A DNA stretch of 64,000 nucleotides from Hemerocallis citrina (GCA_017893485.1 CM030362.1:258916244-258980243); one strand, 5' to 3'; positions 1 to 12,315 are shown, counted from the first letter of the stretch. Numbers and translations are program-made. The notes: generated by a model not told the origin, from the letters alone.

Positions 1-3000
1 GCCAACTATGTTTACCCTCATCAATCGATATATTGTATTCACTTAAACATTATGTAGATACTTTAGTTTTTGCCCTAAAATAAAAGCTAGTGCTATTGAA
101 AATAATTAGTTAATAATGGAAGTTAAAAAAAGAAAGTGTGCATCGCACTGCAAATTATTAGTAGGTTTGAAAGCCTAGACACTGCAGCACAGGTTTGGTT
201 GGCTTGGAATTGTTTGGATTTGGATTCGCATTGTAGCTGCTAGTGCACAAATTGTCTTTTAGCGCACAGCACTGTTCACCAATATTTTACTCTTTTATTC
301 CTCTCACTCTTCCTCTCTTTCTCCAACTCTGAGTTATCCTTTGTCATTTATATGATTTACAAAATACTATTTAAACAAAGGAAACACCCCTCTCCTGGCC
401 GATGTGGGACTAAAGTCTCCACATTTAATTGTCAACACCCACAAAATGATTTGATTTCTTTTAATTACGGATTAGCCCCTAATTAATTTGCGTAACTAAA
501 ATTAAGCCCTATTAATTGAGATTAAGCTCATAATAATTTTTTTTATCTTTCATATAATTTACAAAACTCTATTTAAACTCTCAAACTTACCATCTCCTGG
601 CCGATGTGGGACTAAAGTCCCCACATATGAACTTTCGGCTTTTTTTGGCTAGTTTTTTTTCTTCGGTTTTCTTTTTAGCTTCGTTTTTTTTTTGTTCAGC
701 TTTTTTAGAGTGTGCTTTAGTTTTCTTATTTGGGTATGGTTTTTTTAGCTTAATTTTTTTGGGTTTTTTAGTTTAAATTCTTTTTGGTTTAATTTAATTA
801 AGATCAATTTAGTTTAATTAGTTTAAACTTTAATTAATTCATATTAATTTCAAATAAAACCAAAGTTAAAAAGTAATTTTAATTACTTTCGCTATAGTGT
901 TCTTATTACTCAAACAAACCTAATCTTTCATATGAAACTATTTGAGCTACAGTAAATCTACATCAAACGAAACCACTTTTTGAGAACTCATTTCCACAGA
1001 TATCTTTTCTCTACAGTAATCTTACAATTTTGAAAAAGTTTTACAACAAACAAAACAGCCCCCTTAAAGAATATTGCAATTCTCGTAGAATAACACGATA
1101 ATGTTTTATCAAGTTATTTATTATTAGAGAAAATGACCAAATAATACTTAAATTTTATCCTAATTTCTAAATACCAATCAAATTTTTTATAATACCCAAG
1201 TAGCAGCCGAAGTTTTTAAAACATAGCCAAAAATCACCCGCCGTTAAGTTTTCTGTTAAGTTAATGGAATATTTCCCAAATATACTTCTTAACATATTTA
1301 GACCCATTAAGAAGAGTGTGAAATATCAAAATAATGATTACCTGGTTATTGTAGAGGTAGACCTATATTTATAGGCTAGTGAGAGCCTGATTAGTGAATA
1401 TTCCTCGATCCCCTGATTAGGGGGGCCCGTTTCACGTTGGTTGGATTTGGGCGATGGGCCCATAATCGGCCCACAAGCTGTTATGGGATCTCCTCGAGAT
1501 TCTTGCAAGGATCAAGTGGTGCAGATCGCCAACTATGTTTACCCTCATCAATCGATATATTGTATTCACTTAAACATTCTGTAGATACTTTAGTTTTTGC
1601 CCTAAAATAAAAGCTAGTGCTATTGAAAATAATTAGTTAATAATGGAAGTTAAAAAAAGAAAGTGTGCATCGCACTGCAAATTATTAGTAGGTTTGAAAG
1701 CCTAGACACTGCAGCACAGGTTTGGTTGGCTTGGAATTGTTTGGATTTGGATTCGCATTGTAGCTGCTAGTGCACAAATTGTCTTTTAGCGCACAGCACT
1801 GTTCACCAATATTTTACTCTTTTATTCCTCTCACTCTTCCTCTCTTTCTCCAACTCTGAGTTATCCTTTGTCATTTATATGATTTACAAAATACTATTTA
1901 AACAAAGGAAACACCCCTCTCCTGGCCGATGTGGGACTAAAGTCTACACATTTAATTGTCAACACCCACAAAATGATTTGATTTCTTTTAATTACAGATT
2001 AGCCCCTAATTAATTTGCGTAACTAAAATTAAGCCCTATTAATTGAGATTAAGCTCATAATAAATTCTTTTGTCTTTCATATAATTTACAAAACTCTATT
2101 TAAACTCTCAAACTTACCATCTCCTGGCCGATGTGGGACTAAAGTCCCCACATATGAACTTTCGGCTTCCATATTTTTGGCTAGTTTTTTTTTCTTCGGT
2201 TTTCTTTTTAGCTTCGTTTTATTTTTGTTCAGCTTTTTTAGAGTGTGCTTTAGTTTTCTTATTTGGGTATGGTTTTTTTAGCTTAATTTTTTTGGGTTTT
2301 TTAGTTTAAATTCTTTTTGGTTTAATTTAATTAAGATCAATTTAGTTTAATTAGTTTAAACTTTAATTAATTCATATTAATTTCAAATAAAACCAAAGTT
2401 AAAAAGTAATTTTAATTACTTTCGCTATAGCGTTCTTATTACTCAAACAAACCTAATCTTTCATATGAAACTATTTGAGCTACAGTAAATCTACATCAAA
2501 CGAAACCACTTTTTGAGAACTCATTTCCACATATATCTTTTCTCTACTGTAATCTTACAATTTTGAAAATGTTTTACAACAAACCAAACACCCCCCTTAA
2601 AGAATATTGCAATTCTCGTAGAATAACACGATAATGTTTTATCAAGTTATTTATTATTAGAGAAAATGACCAAATAATACTTAAATTTTATCCTAATTTC
2701 TAAATAGCACTCAAATTTTTTATAATACCCAAGTAGCAGCCGAAGTTTTTAAAACATAGCCAAAAATCACCCGCCGTTAAGTTTTCTGTTAAGTTAATGG
2801 AATATTTCCCAAATATACTTCTTAACATATTTAGACCCATTAAGAAGAGTGTGAAATATCAAAATAATGATTACCTGGTTATTGTAGAGGTAGACCTATA
2901 TTTATAGGCTAGTGAGAGCCTGATTAGTGAATATTCCTCGATCCCCTGATTAGGGGGGCCCGTTTCACGTTGGTTGGATTTGGGCGATGGGCCCATAATT

Positions 3001-5930
3001 GGCCCACAAGCTGTTATGGGATCTCCTCGAGATTCTTGCAAGGATCAAGTGGTGCAGATCGCCAACTATGTTTACCCTCATCAATCGATATATTGTATTC
3101 ACTTAAACATTCTGTAGATACTTTAGTTTTTGCCCTAAAATAAAAGCTAGTGCTATTGAAAATAATTAGTTAATAATGGAAGTTAAAAAAAGAAAGTGTG
3201 CATCGCACTGCAAATTATTAGTAGGTTTGAAAGCCTAGACACTGCAGCACAGGTTTGGTTGGCTTGGAATTGTTTGGATTTGGATTCGCATTGTAGCTGC
3301 CAGTGCACAAATTGTCTTTTAGCGCACAGCACTGTTCACCAATATTTTACTCTTTTATTCCTCTCACTCTTCCTCTCTTTCTCCAACTCTGAGTTATCCT
3401 TTGTCATTTATATGATTTACAAAATACTATTTAAACAAAGGAAACACCCCTCTCCTGGCCGATGTGGGACTAAAGTCTCCACATTTAATTGTCAACACCC
3501 ACAAAATGATTTGATTTCTTTTAATTACAGATTAGCCCCTAATTAATTTGCGTAACTAAAATTAAGCCCTATTAATTGAGATTGAGCTCATAATAAATTC
3601 TTTTGTCTTTCATATAATTTACAAAACTCTATTTAAACTCTCAAACTTACCATCTCCTGGCCGATGTGGGACTAAAGTCCCCACATATGAACTTTCGGCT
3701 TCCATATTTTTGGCTAGTTTTTTTTTCTTCGGTTTTCTTTTTAGCTTCGTTTTATTTTTGTTCAGCTTTTTTAGAGTGTGCTTTAGTTTTCTTATTTGGG
3801 TATGGTTTTTTTAGCTTAATTTTTTTGGGTTTTTTAGTTTAAATTCTTTTTGGTTTAATTTAATTAAGATCAATTTAGTTTAATTAGTTTAAACTTTAAT
3901 TAATTCATATTAATTTCAAATAAAACCAAAGTTAAAAAGTAATTTTAATTACTTTCGCTATAGCGTTCTTATTACTCAAACAAACCTAATCTTTCATATG
4001 AAACTATTTGAGCTACAGTAAATCTACATCAAACGAAACCACTTTTTGAGAACTCATTTCCACATATATCTTTTCTCTACTGTAATCTTACAATTTTGAA
4101 AATGTTTTACAACAAACCAAACACCCCCCTTAAAGAATATTGCAATTCTCGTAGAATAACACGATAATGTTTTATCAAGTTATTTATTATTAGAGAAAAT
4201 GACCAAATAATACTTAAATTTTATCCTAATTTCTAAATAGCACTCAAATTTTTTATAATACCCAAGTAGCAGCCGAAGTTTTTAAAACATAGCCAAAAAT
4301 CACCCGCCGTTAAGTTTTCTGTTAAGTTAATGGAATATTTCCCAAATATACTTCTTAACATATTTAGACCCATTAAGAAGAGTGTGAAATATCAAAATAA
4401 TGATTACCTGGTTATTGTAGAGGTAGACCTATATTTATAGGCTAGTGAGAGCCTGATTAGTGAATATTCCTCGATCCCCTGATTAGGGGGGCCCGTTTCA
4501 CGTTGGTTGGATTTGGGCGATGGGCCCATAATCGGCCCACAAGCTGTTATGGGATCTCCTCGAGATTCTTGCAAGGATCAAGTGGTGCAGATCGCCAACT
4601 ATGTTTACCCTCATCAATCGATATATTGTATTCACTTAAACATTCTGTAGATACTTTAGTTTTTGCCCTAAAATAAAAGCTAGTGCTATTGAAAATAATT
4701 AGTTAATAATGGAAGTTAAAAAAAGAAAGTGTGCATCGCACTGCAAATTATTAGTAGGTTTGAAAGCCTAGACACTGCAGCACAGGTTTGGTTGGCTTGG
4801 AATTGTTTGGATTTGGATTCGCATTGTAGCTGCTAGTGCACAAATTGTCTTTTAGCGCACAGCACTGTTCACCAATATTTTACTCTTTTATTCCTCTCAC
4901 TCTTCCTCTCTTTCTCCAACTCTGAGTTATCCTTTGTCATTTATATGATTTACAAAATACTATGTAAACAAAGGAAACACCCCTCTCCTGGCCGATGTGG
5001 GACTAAAGTCTCCACATTTAATTGTCAACACCCACAAAATGATTTGATTTCTTTTAATTACAGATTAGCCCCTAATTAATTTGCGTAACTAAAATTAAGC
5101 CCTATTAATTGAGATTAAGCTCATAATAAATTCTTTTGTCTTTCATATAATTTACAAAACTCTATTTAAACTCTCAAACTTACCATCTCCTGGCCGATGT
5201 GGGACTAAAGTCCCCACATATGAACTTTCGGCTTCCATATTTTTGGCTAGTTTTTTTTCTTCGGTTTTCTTTTTAGCTTCTTTTTATTTTTGTTCAGCTT
5301 TTTTAGAGTGTGCTTTAGTTTTCTTATTTGGGTATGGTTTTTTTAGCTTAATTTTTTTGGGTTTTTTAGTTTAAATTCTTTTTGGTTTAATTTAATTAAG
5401 ATCAATTTAGTTTAATTAGTTTAAACTTTAATTAATTCATATTAATTTCAAATAAAACCAAAGTTAAAAAGTAATTTTAATTACTTTCGCTATAGTGTTC
5501 TTATTACTCAAACAAACCTAATCTTTCATATGAAACTATTTGAGCTACAGTAAATCTACATCAAACGAAACCACTTTTTGAGAACTCATTTCCACAGATA
5601 TCTTTTCTCTACTGTAATCTTACAATTTTGAAAATGTTTTACAACAAACCAAACACCCCCCTTAAAGAATATTGCAATTCTCGTATAATAACACGATAAT
5701 GTTTTATCAAGTTATTTATTATTAGAGAAAATGACCAAATAATACTTAAATTTTATCCTAATTTCTAAATAGCACTCAAATTTTTTATAATACCCAAGTA
5801 GCAGCCGAAGTTTTTAAAACATAGCCAAAAATCACCCGCCGTTAAGTTTTCTGTTAAGTTAATGGAATATTTCCCAAATATACTTCTTAACATATTTAGA
5901 CCCATTAAGAAGAGTGTGAAATATCAAAAT
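1..5930. repeat. Tandem array of a ~1.53 kb unit (about 3.9 copies)
   Basis: The same sequence starts at 1, 1528, 3061 and 4594, giving steps of 1527, 1533 and 1533 bp with only scattered single-base differences. Measured from the junction found at 1332/1333, the units are 1-1332 (cut by the window edge), 1333-2865, 2866-4398 and 4399-5930. Each unit holds an LTR-like promoter stretch, an A+T-rich spacer and the first ~208 bp of a small Mutator-type element. Inside a unit, a block with the motif CCGATGTGGGACTAA occurs twice about 200 bp apart. No credible coding region is present; the 116-codon ORF at 3196-3546 lies in repeat and is not conserved in the sister copies. The array may continue to the left. 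Confidence 0.95.
1333..1530 (-). repeat. LTR-like promoter fragment inside the tandem unit
   Basis: Read on the minus strand, this stretch has a TATA-like CTATAAATATAGG near 1369-1381 with GGTAATCA just downstream. The Tat LTRs at 12159, 24878, 30611, 49059 and 56603 have the same layout (a GATTACC block next to TATTTATAG on the plus strand). It recurs at 2866 and 4399. It has no TG/CA ends, so it is a fragment, possibly of a Tat-type LTR. Family assignment is tentative. Confidence 0.45.
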
Positions 5931-5935
5931 TATCT

Positions 5936-6204
5936 TCATCTCCTTATACAAATTACAATCTCTATCACCATCTCCACCATCTCCCTCATCTCCAACCACC
6001 ATCACCACCACCGATCACCATCTCCACCACCATCTCCATAAGCCACCACCACCACTATCTCCAACCACCATCTCCAAAAACCACCATCTCCTTCATCTCT
6101 ATCAACCACCACCACCATCATCTCCAACCACCATTACCCCCACCGACACCATCTCCACCATCATCTCACTCATCACCATTACCTCCGAAACCCTTCTCCA
6201 CCGA
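5936..6204 (+). repeat. CCA/TCT-rich low-complexity tract
   Basis: Degenerate repeats of ACCACC, CATCTCC and CACCATC fill the interior of the small Mutator-type element. They resume at 7196-7245 on the far side of the solo LTR, which shows that one continuous tract was interrupted. No gene is evident. Confidence 0.85.
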
Positions 6205-6209
6205 CCATC

Positions 6210-7195
6210 TGTTACAAAAATTATTTACAAAATTTGTTTTACAATCAAAAGATAGAGAGGCACAGAAAACATAGAAGGGAACAGAAGAGAAGGAAAACCG
6301 AAAGAAAAGAAAAAAAGGAAAAATTAAATAAACAACTTACAAGAACAAATGAAGATTACAACTTGAGAAGCCGAGGCCTGTGTATCACACAGTGTCCTTA
6401 AAACAGATTTCGCTTCTTTCGGTTGCTGGAATGAACGAATGCGTCTGTTTCCCAGGATGCAACGACTTGGAGCGATCACGTAGGCACCACGTACCACTCC
6501 CGAACTGAGTATGAGCGCTTGAACCCTATCACCGACTTACCAATAAAACCAGAACCGAAGCAACAGTACAGAAGAAAACTTAGAGAAGGAGAGAAGAATA
6601 TCTTTTTGTGTGCAGGGAAGAAAGTAGAGGGGAGACCTCTATTTATAGGGGCTGGGTTAAAACCGTAACGTCAGACAACTAATTGAATGTCGACACTGTA
6701 ACGGCAGACATCATTTACTGCCTTCAGTGTAACAGATTTATTTCAGCCGTTACAAAAGAAAACTGTAGCAAAAAGTGGCTCTGCACGGGGTGGGGTCAAG
6801 TCGGTCCGACATTCGTGTCCGCAGGTCGTGCGGGCGCACACAAGTCGCATGTAATCCGGTCCGTGATTTGCACCCCCCCGTGCGCGTGCGAGAGAGAGCC
6901 TCTCTTCTAGCCATCTTACAATGCTTAGAAGGAGATTACTATATATCATCTTCTATTTTCTTTGATTTTTCCGATGTGGGACTATGTTCCCTTAACCCAT
7001 TTCAAGAATGAAAATGTTTCACTTTGAGAGACAATTTCTTATTCACCCCTTAACCGATTTTAGCAAACCAATATATAATTTTGATCTAGAACACAAATCA
7101 ATCAAGATCTCTCAATAATTCATTGAGGATCTTACTAAAAAAATTGCTCAAAAATCGGTTCGTAAATGGTGTGTTAAAACACTCATTTTCTAACA
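6210..7195 (-). mobile_element. Solo LTR (986 bp) inserted in the small Mutator-type element
   Basis: The block begins TGTTAC and ends TAACA. It is flanked by the perfect 5-bp duplication CCATC (6205-6209 and 7196-7200). No internal domain or second LTR is present, so it is a solo LTR left by LTR-LTR recombination. On the minus strand it has a TATA box (CCCCTATAAATAGAGG, near 6637-6652) followed by a C/T-rich leader, so transcription ran leftwards. A CCGATGTGGGAC motif lies near 6970. I cannot tell Copia from Gypsy from the LTR alone. The small ORFs at 6683-7011 are not genes. Confidence 0.88.
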
Positions 7196-7485
7196 CCATC
7201 ATCTCCACCACCTCTGAAACTCATCACCATCACCTTCATCTCCACCAAAATTTAAAAAAATCAAGAAATAAAAACTGTAAAAAATGAAGAAGAACTGAAA
7301 ATTGAAGAAGAAATGCATAGGGTCATTTCTGTAAATTCACACTATTTCTGCTTAAAAATTAAAAGAATGGGTTTTTGGTCATATTTTAAAAGTTAGGGTG
7401 TTATTTGGTACAATAAAAACTTTGGGTACTATTAGGAAATTAAGGTAAACTTTGGGTGTTATTTTGTTATTCCCCCTTATCATTA

Positions 7486-7955
7486 TAGCTTTTTATTTGC
7501 ACTACTCTTTAAATAGTACTTTTATTATGAAATTTAAATATGATAGTTTCAACTAAGCTGAACAACCTACTTTGGTGGGAAAGTTCGAAAAATATTTCAA
7601 GCAAATAAAAGTGGAGATTTATCCCTAAACATAAGAGTACGTAGTAGTGCTCTCGGTATGCCATGGTAAATACCAAAAGAAATGACATATATGTTTATAA
7701 AACCGCTTTAAAAAGCTACTCAGTTTCTTAGAAGCAATTCATTTGAATTCTACAATTTGTTACACAGTTTGTGGGCATCGGTTAGGATGGCACACCTTAC
7801 TGAGCAATTTTCTTTACAGTCAGCCTTTTTTTTAGGAGAAGGTTAGAAAAAAGGAACTAGACTTAAGTACAGCCCACATTTTGCTATTGTACAGGACAGT
7901 TTAATATTATGTAAAACTTATGTAATTGACCATTATATTGAGGCCTCAGTTGGTA
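7486..7955. other. A+T-rich spacer without recognised features
   Basis: About 470 bp of unique-looking sequence lie between two Mutator-type elements. I see no ORF, repeat, LTR edge or RNA gene. It may be the old host DNA into which both elements inserted. Confidence 0.6.
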
Positions 7956-7964
7956 ATAGACTTG

Positions 7965-8379
7965 GAATTTTTTACCAAACTATCCCACTTTTTGTAAGTA
8001 TGTACGAAACTGTCCCTGTTTGAAAAATTAATACAAAAAACTCTCTGTCGCTAACTGAGTTAACGCGCCTAGTGATTTTCTTCGCGCTTTCTCAGTTAGC
8101 GTGTGTTAGGGGATAACATTTTTCCCCTTAGCATGGTGTCTACGAAAAAAACCCACTAATTATATACACGCTAACTCCGTTAGCGTGCCTGTTTAAACCA
8201 CTCGCGCTAACGGGGTTAGCGTGATAGGTGGACAATAGGGGAGACTACTCTTGAAGAGGGATGCAGACAAAAAATCCCAAAGTATAGACGTGCAAACCCC
8301 GTTAGAGTGCCTCTTTATACCAGGCGCGTTAACCGGATTAGCGTGTGTCGTTTGGACTTTTCTTAAATCTCAATCGCTG
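7965..8379 (+). repeat. Left terminal inverted repeat of the MULE
   Basis: About 415 bp pair with 25989-26403 in inverted orientation. From 8050 the repeat is modular: the palindromic core GCTAAC-N3-GTTAGC or a decayed version occurs near 8050, 8088, 8170, 8206, 8289 and 8325. These form pairs 36 bp apart, and the pairs repeat every ~119-120 bp. Likely roles are transposase binding and promoter function for the plus-strand transposase, but that is inference. Confidence 0.85.
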
Positions 8380-8788
8380 ATTGGTACATCATTATATTTA
8401 TATTGTCTCTCTCTTCTCTTTCTCCCCAATTTCGGAACCCAAATCCAAAACCTAGCATCCCAATTGAAGATCTTACTCAAAAATACTCTACAAAATCTTA
8501 AAGGATCTTCTTCTTCTTCTTCTTTTTCTCTCTCATTCATCTACTTCTTCTCTCACTTTCATATATCCTCCCACTTTGAAAACCCTAAATCCATGTTTAG
8601 GCTTTTGTTTGTTTGGGGATGTACATAGCAGATTTGTTATCAACCCATTAACTACGTCGTCGTCTCGAAGCTCGAAAGTTCCCCATCTTTTCTGATCATA
8701 CATTTGAAGGTATGATTTGTATATCATTTTATCAAATATATTTTGTTTAGTAGATAATGAATATTTTTTTTTATAAATATATATAGGT

Positions 8789-10025
8789 ATGGATTATGAT
8801 ATTTCTATTTGGCTTTATTTTTGTGGTAAGATTATCCGTGACCCAAAAATAGGTTGTTGTTATAGTGCCGTTGATCCCGAATTAATTTGGGTACCCCGTA
8901 CAATAACAATGAAAGAACTTGTAGAGAAGGTTTATGAGGTTACTAATTGGGATAGAGAACGATGGAAGATTAAAATTTTAGCCCGTTATGCAGTGAGAAA
9001 AGGTGATGGTTATCTCTGTTTGCCACGCTGTTATTTTGGCTGCCATGGACTCGCAAAACGGATCGTGGAAAAAACCAAATGCATATCATTGTTATTGTAT
9101 GCGACATTTCGCTAAAAATTTCTTTTCCAAATTTGGTAGCAAGGCTTTGCGGACGAAAGTTAAAATTGTAGCATGTCAAAAACAACCCAAAAAATTTCAA
9201 AGCAAACTCGCGGAACTGGAATTAGTTAATGTGGAAGCAGAAAATTGGTTGAAAGAGAAATTAGTTGCCAAATGAGCACTTTCTGAAGATGGAGGATGGC
9301 GATATGGCATAATGATTACCAACCTATCAGAAGTTTTCAACTCTGTGTTGAAAGGTGTACGTAGTTTACCATTAACTGCTATTGTGGACATGATCTTTTA
9401 CCGTCTTAATTCGTATTTTGTTACACGGCATCAGGTAGCCAACATGCTCATTAGCGAAGGTAAAATTTTTGTACAAAGAGTACAGGATTTGATAGATATT
9501 CGGCGTGAAAGAGTCAACATGCATGAAGTGATATTGTTCAGCCATCAACCCGGAGTTTTTGCAATCAAAATAGGTATATGAAGAGTAGATGGGAATCAAA
9601 ATGGTGGTAACTTGCACACCGTTAACTTGGGCACTAAAACATGTACTTGCCAAAAATTTCAGGTATATCATATACCATGTTCTTATATTCTAGCTGCTTG
9701 CATATATCGCGCTATTGATTACAAGCCATATGTTGATACATTCTATTCAACTATTTCGTTAGCACAAACATGGGCTCCCAATTTTCATCCTACACTTGAT
9801 CCTGCATATTGGCCTGTTAATACTGGAAACAGACTTGTACCTGATCCGAGCTTTCGGCATTCTCAGAAAGGTCGTCCGAAGAGTACAAGAGTTCATAATG
9901 ATATGGATGTAAGAGATGAGTCTAGTAGGGCTTCCAGAATGACGAGTTCAAAATGTGGTTTGAGGGGTCACAATAGATGCAGATGTCGGCAAGAATCAAG
10001 TCAATCTACTCAAAGCCGTCATTGA
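8789..10025 (+). pseudogene. mudrA-like MULE transposase, decayed and internally deleted
   Basis: The ATG at 8789 follows an AG that may be a splice acceptor. The first ~70 residues (MDYDISIWLYFCGKIIRDP onward) look like the MuDR amino-terminal domain. The reading then jumps at about 8990-9030 to the late part of the catalytic domain, so most of the DDE core is deleted and the usual SDRH aspartate is not seen. The next parts are an AYHCYCMRHFAKNF block, TNLSEVFNSVLKG (which holds the family glutamate), and a SWIM-type zinc finger CTCQKFQVYHIPCSY whose final histidine has become tyrosine. A CGLRGHNRCRC knuckle ends the protein at 10025. In-frame stops sit at 9273 (TGA where tryptophan is usual) and 9579. 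Transposition activity is impossible. Confidence 0.85.
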
Positions 10026-10186
10026 AATATTGAAATATTGTATTTTGTTTAATATTTTGGTAGATTGGTATGTATTGCTCAAATGTTTGGATATTTTGAA
10101 TGAATGTATGGTATTTGATATTTTGAATTTATGTTGACATTTCAAATATCCAGAAAGTTGAGACCATCTGGAAATTTGAGATACTC

Positions 10187-10212
10187 ACGCACGTTAACTC
10201 AGTTAACGTGCA
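10187..10212. promoter_or_regulatory. Internal copy of the MULE terminal-repeat palindrome
   Basis: ACGTTAACTCAGTTAACGT lies between the 3' ends of the two convergent MULE genes. The sequence that follows (CATCTTTTTACCAAGGC) resembles the spacer of the terminal-repeat modules. This is therefore an internal copy of the terminal motif, possibly a relic of an older element end. Confidence 0.55.
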
Positions 10213-11650
10213 TCTTTTTACCAAGGCCCGGCTAGAAATTGACTTGTTAGGGAAATGTAAAGGCAAGTCATTCTCCTATACTACGTCATGTAAGCGACAT
10301 GGGACGACGCATCGAATGGTGGAATATTCGCAATTACGTGATCGAGACGATGATTCCAAATATCCACGTGTACGTGCAATGAAGCTGCTCAATCATGAAC
10401 TGCTTGTCGATCCATACCGGTGACACTGTGTAGATCGGCATTGTACAGTTGATGGACCGGTATATTCTGACGCAACCCAAACTGACGAAGTACTCTATCT
10501 GGAAAATATGCCTCAACTGTACCAAAGTGGATAAGCAGTGCTTTTGTCAACCACAGTTGAGGAGTCGAGGTACAAACTGGAGGCAATCTAACTAAACATT
10601 CCTTCGTTATGGTTGCCACTTAACACATTCGGCTGCCAAGTGGTCAAGCTCGTCCCGGTAATATGAGAGACATTTATTTGGGCTAGCCTTCCACGTCAAT
10701 GAACCCGTCCAATACACACCTTGCAGTGGCCTTATGTTCTCGTCCTCGGGAAGATTCGCCCACTTTGGTGACTGCTTTGCGACAACGGGTCGGCCAATGT
10801 GTAGTCGTTCCCAACTCCAGACCTGTAGCATCAACATTGGTCCGTTCATCTGCTTGGCACCGAGAGAGCAATTGCACAAGGTTCTATACAATGTGGCCAA
10901 CGCAGCACTTTCCCAACTATACCGCCCAACTCCACAAAGATCGATATCGGCGATTAGTGGTAGGTACATTAACGGAACGGAATCTCCGGAGGAATTTGAG
11001 AAGATCACACCTCCGAATAGTGTCATTATGTATGCCCGAAAGTAACAATGTACTTGCAACTACATTGAGGTATTAGTCAACGTACCAGAGAATGTTTCCT
11101 TCAACCATTTCAGCCTCAACGATTTTCTTACAGGGCCGATCGATCCACCTGTACACCGAGATACTCGTGGATAATGAACTCTGATTCAAAGTCTATTGTG
11201 CCAGTTACGGTCTCTCCATCAATTGGCAGACCTGTTATTCAAGCAACATCTTGTAGTGTCACTGTTGTCTCCCCAATCGGCAAGTGAAAACTATGCGTCT
11301 CGGAATGCCATCTCTCGAGAAGGGTTTGTTAATAAGGGTCGGTCCGCCTTAATGGAGCTCATCAACTCTATGCCGTATAACCCACATTGTTGTAATATTT
11401 CATGTATACGGGGATGCATCTCTAACGTGCCGTGCTCCCTAAAATTACACTCTGAAGAATTTCCTTCCCAAACGTCTTTAGGGCGATGCTGACCTTATAA
11501 AGTCAACATCTTTGGGTCGATCAGACCGGGAACCACCGGAGGAACATACGAGGAAGAAGATGGGCCCGACTGACTAGATGAAGAAGAAGGTCGATGTTGA
11601 TTTGGAGGAGGAGGAGACGGGCCCATTTGAGTGGCCGGAGAAGAAGAAGA
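10205..11650 (-). pseudogene. Plant mobile domain (PMD) gene of the MULE, decayed
   Basis: Read leftwards: a serine/proline-rich start near 11640, then LLERWHSETHSFHLP and GETTVTLQDVA (about 11330-11240), then a long block at 11059-10607 with the PMD hallmarks YLPLIADIDLCGVG, YSWESAALATLYRTLC and LQVWSWERLHIGRP. YFPDRVLRQFGLRQNIP follows in another frame (about 10530-10450), and YRRMTCLYIS near the end. These match the aminotransferase-like plant mobile domain (PF10536). Stops replace tryptophan at 11239-11241 and near 10292, and several frame changes are visible. The gene starts on the far side of E1: its 5' leader is probably at 25640-25990. Cellular relatives (the MAIN/MAIL family) act in silencing and genome stability. 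A function here is not implied. Confidence 0.8.
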
Positions 11651-12153
11651 ACCGGCCTCATCCTACACCAAAAAAAGTTTAAATTCAACATACAAATTTA
11701 TAATTTTATTGATGTTAAAATTGAACATATGAAATTTTTAATCTTACATTGGTACGTCTCTGTCCACCACGGTTCGTTCTTTTGGAAGGTTGACCATGAC
11801 ATGTCCGTGGACCTTTCCGGATTGTTGGATGTCTACTACTATTCCCTTCTTCGGTATTACCCACTGTCCGTGCCATATGTTATATCAAATACAATCCTAC
11901 ATGATTGATAATATATATTAAGAAATTTATCTTAAAATTGATATAAATTAATTACACAATTAACAATGTCTAATTTCCAAAATTTCAATGTCAAACAATA
12001 TAACTCACAACGTCCATTCCAATATAGGTTTAATTATGATTAATTACACAATGCAAATTTATCACGTGCAATGGTAATTTTACAACCAAAATCATTCACG
12101 AACAAATTGATCAATGCAAACTTATCAAGTCTATCAATGCAAATTTATGTATC
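11651..12153. other. A+T-rich interior of the MULE up to the E1 insertion
   Basis: A+T-rich sequence with repeated short pieces such as TCAATGCAAATTTAT, which continue after E1 at 25447. It probably holds introns or the 5' part of the PMD gene. No convincing exon is seen apart from a short possible basic stretch near 11760-11900 that I cannot place. Confidence 0.5.
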
Positions 12154-12295
12154 TATCTGTTATCCCTAAATCTGGTGTGGGGGCAAACAGATAGAATTTG
12201 TGGATTCTTTGGGATGTATCGAATAGTCAAACCTGAAATCTTTCTGCCGGAGTTTGACCGCGATCTCCCGCCATTAACCTGCAAAAAGTGCGAAA

Positions 12296-12315
12296 CACCG
12301 GGGTTGATCCCGGCG
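12296..12315 (-). promoter_or_regulatory. Conserved hairpin in the Tat LTR leader
   Basis: On the minus strand CGCCGGGATCAACCCCGGTG can form a 7-bp stem. The equivalent hairpins are at 30819-30838 and 49266-49285 (E2) and 56739-56758 (solo LTR), and a weaker one lies at about 25014-25036. It sits ~100 nt downstream of the TATA box, so it would be in the transcript leader. Confidence 0.55.

Larger units (their letters stand above)
5725..7476. mobile_element. Small non-autonomous Mutator-type element
   Basis: The left end (GAGAAAATGACCAAATAATA, from 5725) and the reverse complement of the right end (ending at 7476) align over roughly 130 bp as imperfect terminal inverted repeats. The 9 bp before the left end, TTATTATTA (5716-5724), match the 9 bp after the right end, TTATCATTA (7477-7485), with one mismatch. 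A 9-bp duplication is typical of Mutator-like elements. Without the solo LTR inserted in it, the element is about 0.76 kb and codes for nothing. The first ~208 bp of the same element recur at 1127, 2660 and about 4193 in the tandem array. Confidence 0.7.

Noticed and set aside
3196..3546. 116-codon plus-strand ORF in the tandem array
   Set aside because: Sister copies at 1660 and 4729 carry stops in the same place, and the sequence has no domain; chance opening.
6683..7011. Three overlapping small ORFs
   Set aside because: They lie inside the solo LTR on both strands, without domains.
10699..11076. Plus-strand ORFs opposite the PMD gene
   Set aside because: Shadows of the minus-strand plant mobile domain, whose motifs are clear.
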